From: Cepaea nemoralis
Taxonomy: Eukaryota; Mollusca; Gastropoda; Stylommatophora; Helicidae
Direction of reading: 5' to 3'
Length of the DNA: 64,000 nt
Assembly: GCA_014155875.1 (NCBI GenBank)
Contig: JACEFZ010025809.1
Coordinates: 747,001-811,000, forward strand
Part shown: positions 1 through 64,000 of the stretch, one piece after another
Layout: the number at the start of each line of letters is the position of its first letter
Numbering within the stretch: position 1 is the stretch's first letter
Made by a program: the position numbers and the translations under genes
The notes under the pieces: generated by a model
What the model was told of the DNA's origin: nothing
The model's input: only the letters and a program-made list of their open reading frames with translations
The model's database searches: none

Positions 1-559
1 AGGAAAGAAAGTATTGTTCAAAATTTAGTTTGTCTTCTTTTCTAATATTGTCAGTTTCTGATTTAAAAAAAAACAAAAAAAACAACACTTAGCACTGTTA
101 GATAATTTGAATTGACGGTTTGAATTTTCTAGGAGAATAGAACGTTTGTGGCTAGGGAGACTGGTTTGTAATCAAGGCATAGAGTAAGTTGGATGCACAA
201 TCCTGGGAAATTGGGAAAGACAATGAGTTAAAGGGTTGGCCACCCCACCTCATAGTAATTCACAACACAGTGATCTAGTAAACATGATATCCATAGTCTT
301 AAACTACTGTTAACTACACATATGTGGCCACTTTGATGCATTATTAATTATATGATTTTCCTGGAGATTTGAGAAGAGCAGTGAGTAAAAATGAATGTCA
401 ACCTCGCTGTCAGAGGCCTAGTCGTTATTCAATATATACACAGGATAATTGTAAGTCTGCATTAAGCCTCAGACAGGCAAATCATTCAAACAAATCTTAA
501 CATACTCTAACACCATCTGTCATAACACTGCCATCTGTTTATTGGCAATAAAAATAGTA
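1..559. other. AT-rich sequence upstream, no feature recognised
   Basis: No coding region, RNA gene or clear repeat could be recognised. The stretch around 210-300 (lags of 'ccaccccacctcatag') resembles the tail of a SINE seen again near 47,400 and 62,280, so it may be a repeat remnant. No promoter for the downstream BRCA2 gene could be identified. Confidence 0.4.
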
Positions 560-700
560 CATGATTATATATTACAATATGTACACTTTGTACACAAGCA
601 GGATTATTCAGACACTCTCACTCACCTTGTTCATGATTATATATTACAATATGTACACTCTGTATACAAGCAGGATTATTCAGACACTCTCACTCACCTT
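560..700. repeat. Two-copy tandem duplication, 72-bp unit
   Basis: The block beginning catgattatatattacaata is repeated at 560 and again at 632 with only a few substitutions, each copy ending in the same 'cactctcactcacctt' segment. A simple recent local duplication. Confidence 0.85.
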
Positions 701-1338
701 TGACACCTTCGATCTATTATATTAACACTGGTGTTGGTGTTGTTTGTCAATCAAGAATGATGATGACCATTCATTTCATCCAGTTGATATTAACACTAGA
801 CCCATACAGTTAGTAGGGTTGTCCAAACACTATTCTCTCTCACAGTTATATCACTATCACACTTCACAATCTCACTCGCCAGTATAAATGTTCTAAACGG
901 AAAAAAACATGTCTTGTTCCATCTGATGTCAAACACACACTCCCCAGTCCTCTCCTTTCTCCCCTTCTTGCTATCCCGTGCTCCCCTTTTCACAGGGTCC
1001 CCTTGTCCGAGACGTGTTCACTTTACCATCCCATCTTGTTATGAGTTGTTGTCTGTAATCTACACTCGACTGTCCTTGAACTTATGTGAGTCTGTCTGTC
1101 TTATTCTGAGCTATTATCAGTATACGTTACAAAGTCTTTTAACTCCCCCTAGTGTAGGCTGTCGTCAATATACATTACAGGCTCTCTTTAACTCTACCTG
1201 TCCTGTTCTAACTATCGCCAATATATAATACATATAGAGCTTTGACACTCACAGTGCCATGGTTTAGTATAATTAAATATCTAGCGCAAGCCGCCTGTCA
1301 AGAGCATCACACAAAGTACAAACTTCCTAACTCCAGTA
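701..1338. other. Non-coding, pyrimidine-rich in places
   Basis: Short open frames here have no recognisable homology and no supporting splice or start context. From about 930 the plus strand is C/T-rich. Nothing functional can be supported. Confidence 0.35.
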
Positions 1339-1585
1339 ATGACCCACAGTGGTCTGCAGAAAAATTGCACCTGTGGTCTGAAAATGAGAAGAGAGGCATT
1401 GGAGAACATCGTGACAACTGGAAAGATCGAGGGGAAGAGAGGCAGACCAAGAGAAATGATGCTGGATGGATTGAGACAGTGGCACGGAGGAATATCAGCA
1501 GCAGAGTTGATACAGAAAACCAAAGACCGAGATCTGTGGAGAGACATGAACGCCTACGCCAGCTGGCAGGGCACTTGATGATGAT
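1339..1585 (+). pseudogene. RTE-like LINE reverse transcriptase, C-terminal relic
   Basis: The plus-strand reading contains TTGKIEGKRGRPREMMLDGL followed by a tryptophan-rich RDLWRDM end, the hallmark last about 60 residues of endonuclease-reverse transcriptase polyproteins of RTE-like LINEs in invertebrates. It ends in a (TGA)n run at about 1577-1590, typical of the 3' end of these elements. Only the 3' end is present, as expected for 5'-truncated insertion. Confidence 0.75.
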
Positions 1586-1639
1586 GATGATGGTCTGAAA
1601 ATGAACACATGAAATTTGTAGCTTTTTAAATTCTTTGTC

Positions 1640-1928
1640 GCTTGCTTGCTTGCTTTGAACTCAAGCAAGGCCCATACACTTGCTATTACGTTTAGTGCAC
1701 TAGACTTTTTTTGTGCGTGGATTAGCTTTCCCTATTACCAGTGTCCCTCGGCGTCAGGTGAACCCACTCCGACTTCAGATGTACTTGTAATTTACGTCCC
1801 CAAGTCAAGGATGAGAAGTTAACATTTTAGTCCAACTGACCGGTGAAGGGGTTGAAACCACTACCTCTGCATCAGCACACCGGTAGTTTAAGAATGAGTG
1901 CTCTTATCCATTTGGTCATGCTGACCCC
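1640..1928 (-). mobile_element. tRNA-derived SINE, family 1, reverse copy
   Basis: Read on the minus strand, this starts with a tRNA-like head (A box in 'gcatgaccaaatggataag', B box in 'ggtttcaacccc') followed by the family body with 'gtccaactg', 'gtacatctgaagtcggagtgggttcac', and the 3' 'gcttgagttcaaagcaagcaag' end. It matches copies at 31421, 54248 and 61478. Confidence 0.82.
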
Positions 1929-2157
1929 CAATTCATAGCTTGAAGCAGACAGCTTGACCACTTCACCTCGGAGATCACTTGGCCTTCAGGGTCGACCTAG
2001 TCTAAAATGGGCGCCAAGAGATGTCCCAGCAAGTTCAGGTGGACAGTGTGATACTGACAATATCACAAAACGAGCCCCGATGGGTTTATAAAATGTTGAG
2101 CTAGCACCCCATGTCCAATACGCCTCAAGGTATCAAATGTCATTGACTACCTTGAAG

Positions 2158-2460
2158 CACATGCTAGAGCTGTGGAAGTCTGGACATTGAACAAGTAATT
2201 AGAAAGTCCAATAGAGGCCTTGATACGTGGAAATACAGAAGAATATGTCGTATTTCATGGGGAAGAAAAAAAATTAAATACAGAGGTTCTAGAAAAACTG
2301 GGAGTGAAAAAGAGAATTGATGAATAAAATAAAAAAGAAGCAAATGAAATATTTCGGCCACATTAAAAGACATAACACTTTTATAAAAACAATACTAAAG
2401 GGCAAGGTTGAAGGCAAGCGAGAAGAGAGGAAAGCGGGCAGTAACAAAGCTACAAGTAGA
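2158..2460 (+). pseudogene. LINE reverse transcriptase C-terminal fragment
   Basis: Frame-broken plus-strand coding includes a segment like 'VWTLNK...YRRICRISW' and 'KKKQMKYFGHIKRH', followed by a KVEGKRE end. This is the post-RT region of an RTE-like LINE and is closest to the relic on the opposite strand at 55140-55490. Multiple stops make it non-functional. Confidence 0.6.
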
Positions 2461-2524
2461 CTGTAAAATAAGATTTCTTCTGTAAGTTTGGCTAAACACA
2501 AGAACAGATACTCATGATACATTG

Positions 2525-3340
2525 ATTGGTTCATTCATTCATTCAGTAGCATATCCTTTGCAGAACCTCACCCCCATAACAACTTGATGTCCTGCTTCCG
2601 ATACACCCATCTGGAGATCATCCACCACATCCTGCACCCATGGCCTTCCTCTTCCTCTCTTCCCAGGCATATACCCCTCCATTATTTTTATCTCCAAACT
2701 TTCGTAACGTTTTAAGTGACCAAAATATTTCAATTTTCTTTGTTATATCACCTTTAATAGCCAACTGTCTTCAGTATTCAGCTCTTGAAGTATGGATGCA
2801 TTTGTTCTTTTCTTTATCAAAGATATTTTTAGAACTCGTCTGTAACATTTATATTCAAAGGCATTGATGCTCTGTTCAGCTTGTTTAGTAAGTGGCCAGG
2901 TCTCACAGGCGTAAATGGTTGCATGCTCTTAAAAATCAAATTTTTGTAGTTCTCTCTGTCCCACTCCACAATTTATTCAGTTGTTTTAGTCTTTGAAGAG
3001 TAATAGACATTCGTCTTCTAATTTCTCTCAATGTGTCACCATTGTTGGTATTTCCACCACCTCCAATGTGTCCTCATTAACATATATTTCTTTCTACATA
3101 GTAGTTTTATCTGTATGCATTATCTTTGTTTTTGCTATGTTAAGATATAAGTTGTGATTTTCACTATTCAATTGGGTTGAGGTTATTAGGTTTTCTATAC
3201 CATTCTGTGTTGTGGATAGCAATACTGTATCATCAGCATATAGAATCTCTGGTATGTCATGACCACCGATATTTAGAGCATCATATTGCTCCCTGTTTAT
3301 ATCGTCTCTAACATTTCTCATTATATTTTTGGAGTACAGG
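2525..3340 (-). pseudogene. RTE-like LINE reverse transcriptase relic, minus strand
   Basis: Reading from 3340 down, the minus strand encodes EILYADDTVLLS (the catalytic YADD box of reverse transcriptase) at about 3220-3260, then the IAKTKIM segment, and after frame breaks the C-terminal KYFGHLKRYESLEIKIMEGY and GKRGRGRP end near 2640-2730. The order YADD, thumb, GxGRP is that of a LINE polyprotein. Stops and shifts show it is dead. Confidence 0.8.
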
Positions 3341-3524
3341 TATGCACGTAGAATAGGAAATCACACATGGTGCCTTTTTTAGAACATAAAGAGTGAAAAG
3401 ACAATTTGTATAAGGTTCTTGTCTTGTCAAATAATCATTTTTGTTTTGTCTTCAGGAAATTACTTGGTATGCTTGCTTGTTTAATATGTTACTGCAGTAG
3501 GTATATCCGTCTGCTGGCCGGACC

Positions 3525-63024
<59,500 letters not shown>

Positions 63025-63324
63025 GTAAGTATGCATCTGTATGTCATTCATGAATGCCCTTAGAGAATCCAGCCAAAATGAGGATGTTCAACTGAATGAA
63101 TTGCATCAGTAATTAGAATGTAAGTGTATTAACGACTGGTGTGGCCTGGAAAGAGCAGAACACCAAGTTAACAAGGAGACTCATCAATCAGCATATGTCT
63201 GGCACAGTCAATCACTGCATTTGTGTATTTACTATGGGGGAGATGTGTACAGACTATGGATTTGTACAGACTATGGATGTTTACAGACTGAATGTGTACA
63301 AATTAACTTCATTGCACCTAGTCT
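63025..63324. other. Intron, nothing recognised
   Basis: Contains a short three-fold 'cagactatggatttgtacag'-like repetition at 63249-63290. Otherwise unremarkable. Confidence 0.4.
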
Positions 63325-63495
63325 AATCCCACATGGCTCGGTTTCTTTCTGCAGGGCGACCTGTCTAAAGCTTCTCACAAAGCACGAACTCCGTAGGTCT
63401 AGCGACGACCACCAAGAACCTCTAAGTAACCCAGAATTAAACCCACAACTTTTGGAACGTGAGGCAGGCAGTGTAACCACTTGACCACGGAGACT
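63325..63495 (-). mobile_element. tRNA-derived SINE, family 3, reverse copy
   Basis: Minus strand: 'agtctccgtggtcaagtggt' (A box), 'tgggtttaattctgg' (B box), then 'gacctacggagttcgtgctt' and 'gtcgccctgcagaaagaaac'. The body matches the triplicated block at 6240-6790. Confidence 0.75.
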
Positions 63496-63645
63496 CCTGA
63501 TTACTCTGGACTGCCAGGGTAAATTACTCTGGACAGCCAGGTTAAATTACTCTGGTCTGCCGGGATAAATTACTCTGGACTGCCAGGATAAATTACTCTG
63601 GACTGCCAGGGTAAATTACTTTGTACTGCCAGGGTAACTAATAGC
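63496..63645. repeat. Tandem repeat, 22-23-bp unit, about seven copies
   Basis: Unit 'attactctggactgccaggg' + 'taa', with variants 'ccaggata' and 'ccaggtta'. Confidence 0.93.
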
Positions 63646-63689
63646 AAGTGACTGGAAGATGGAATATTACAATATACAACTATAAGAAG

Positions 63690-63905
63690 GAAACAGATGT
63701 AATAATCACGTAATGAGATTAGAGGCAGAAAGAACATCATGATGACTGAAAAGATCAGCTGTAGAATTGGCAGACAGAGAGAAATGATGATGGATTGCTT
63801 ATGAGGAGGAATATAATCAGTAGAGTTGATTCAGAACACCAAAGACCAAGACCTGTGGAGATGCATGAATGTCTTCGCAATTTGGCAGGGCACATGATCA
63901 TGAGT
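63690..63905 (+). pseudogene. RTE-like LINE 3' tail
   Basis: Shares 'gcagacagagagaaatgatg', 'cagaacaccaaagaccaaga', 'cctgtggagatgcatgaatg' and 'ggcagggcacatgatcatga' with 1430-1580, ending in the same ATGATCATGA-type terminus. Confidence 0.78.
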
Positions 63906-64000
63906 GGCCTATTTGGCCTTGCTTTATTTTTGTTCCAACTGTAAAGGGGATTTTAACATGTGCAACATGCACACAGACTCTCCAAAGTTTCTCATCCTTG

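Overview
The window is metazoan nuclear DNA: genes are split by canonical GT-AG introns, there is no operon structure, and the non-coding sequence is dense with non-LTR retrotransposon debris, tRNA-derived SINEs, minisatellites and microsatellites. The repeat repertoire (RTE-like and RNase H-bearing LINEs, tRNA-derived SINEs, mariner and piggyBac relics) suggests a marine invertebrate, most likely a mollusc. That assignment is an inference, not something the sequence proves.

Almost the whole window is one plus-strand gene, a BRCA2 orthologue. I could chain 20 coding exons from 3525 to 63024 by homology, splice sites and phase. Exon 1 (3525-3633) carries a strong ATG context. Exon 2 (5047-5196) carries the PALB2-binding SLNWFEEL motif. 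Small exons lie at 7970, 11639 and 13022. Two giant exons (15978-19373 and 24825-30543) follow, the second holding a greatly expanded RAD51-binding BRC array. Three further linker exons (33172, 35565, 37239) lead to the DNA-binding domain: helical domain at 37.8-49.2 kb, OB1 at 53.3-55.0 kb, and OB2 with an intact tower at 57.5-63.0 kb. The rest of OB2, OB3 and the C-terminus lie beyond the window. The visible coding sequence is about 11.7 kb (about 3,910 codons), already longer than full-length human BRCA2 (3,418 residues).

Three one-base frame breaks sit inside otherwise conserved coding exons (about 18,092-18,115; about 25,635-25,640; about 53,360-53,370). At two of them an extra G in a G-run explains the break. 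Each correction restores the phase of the flanking introns, so I read them as assembly or sequencing indels, though a damaged allele is possible.

Introns hold repeats. Several tandem arrays lie within a few hundred bases of exon borders (54-bp, 26-bp, 45/47-bp, 40-bp, 39-bp and 105-bp units). LINE fragments of at least three types occur on both strands, including an ORF1/gag-like relic at 49.6-51.1 kb, a broken endonuclease at 45.4-46.2 kb and reverse transcriptase C-termini at many sites. At least four tRNA-derived SINE families are present. Two mariner fragments share the same N-terminal region. A 0.9-kb internally deleted piggyBac with TTAA flanks and terminal inverted repeats lies at 59,950-60,872. 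No independent host gene other than BRCA2 could be supported.
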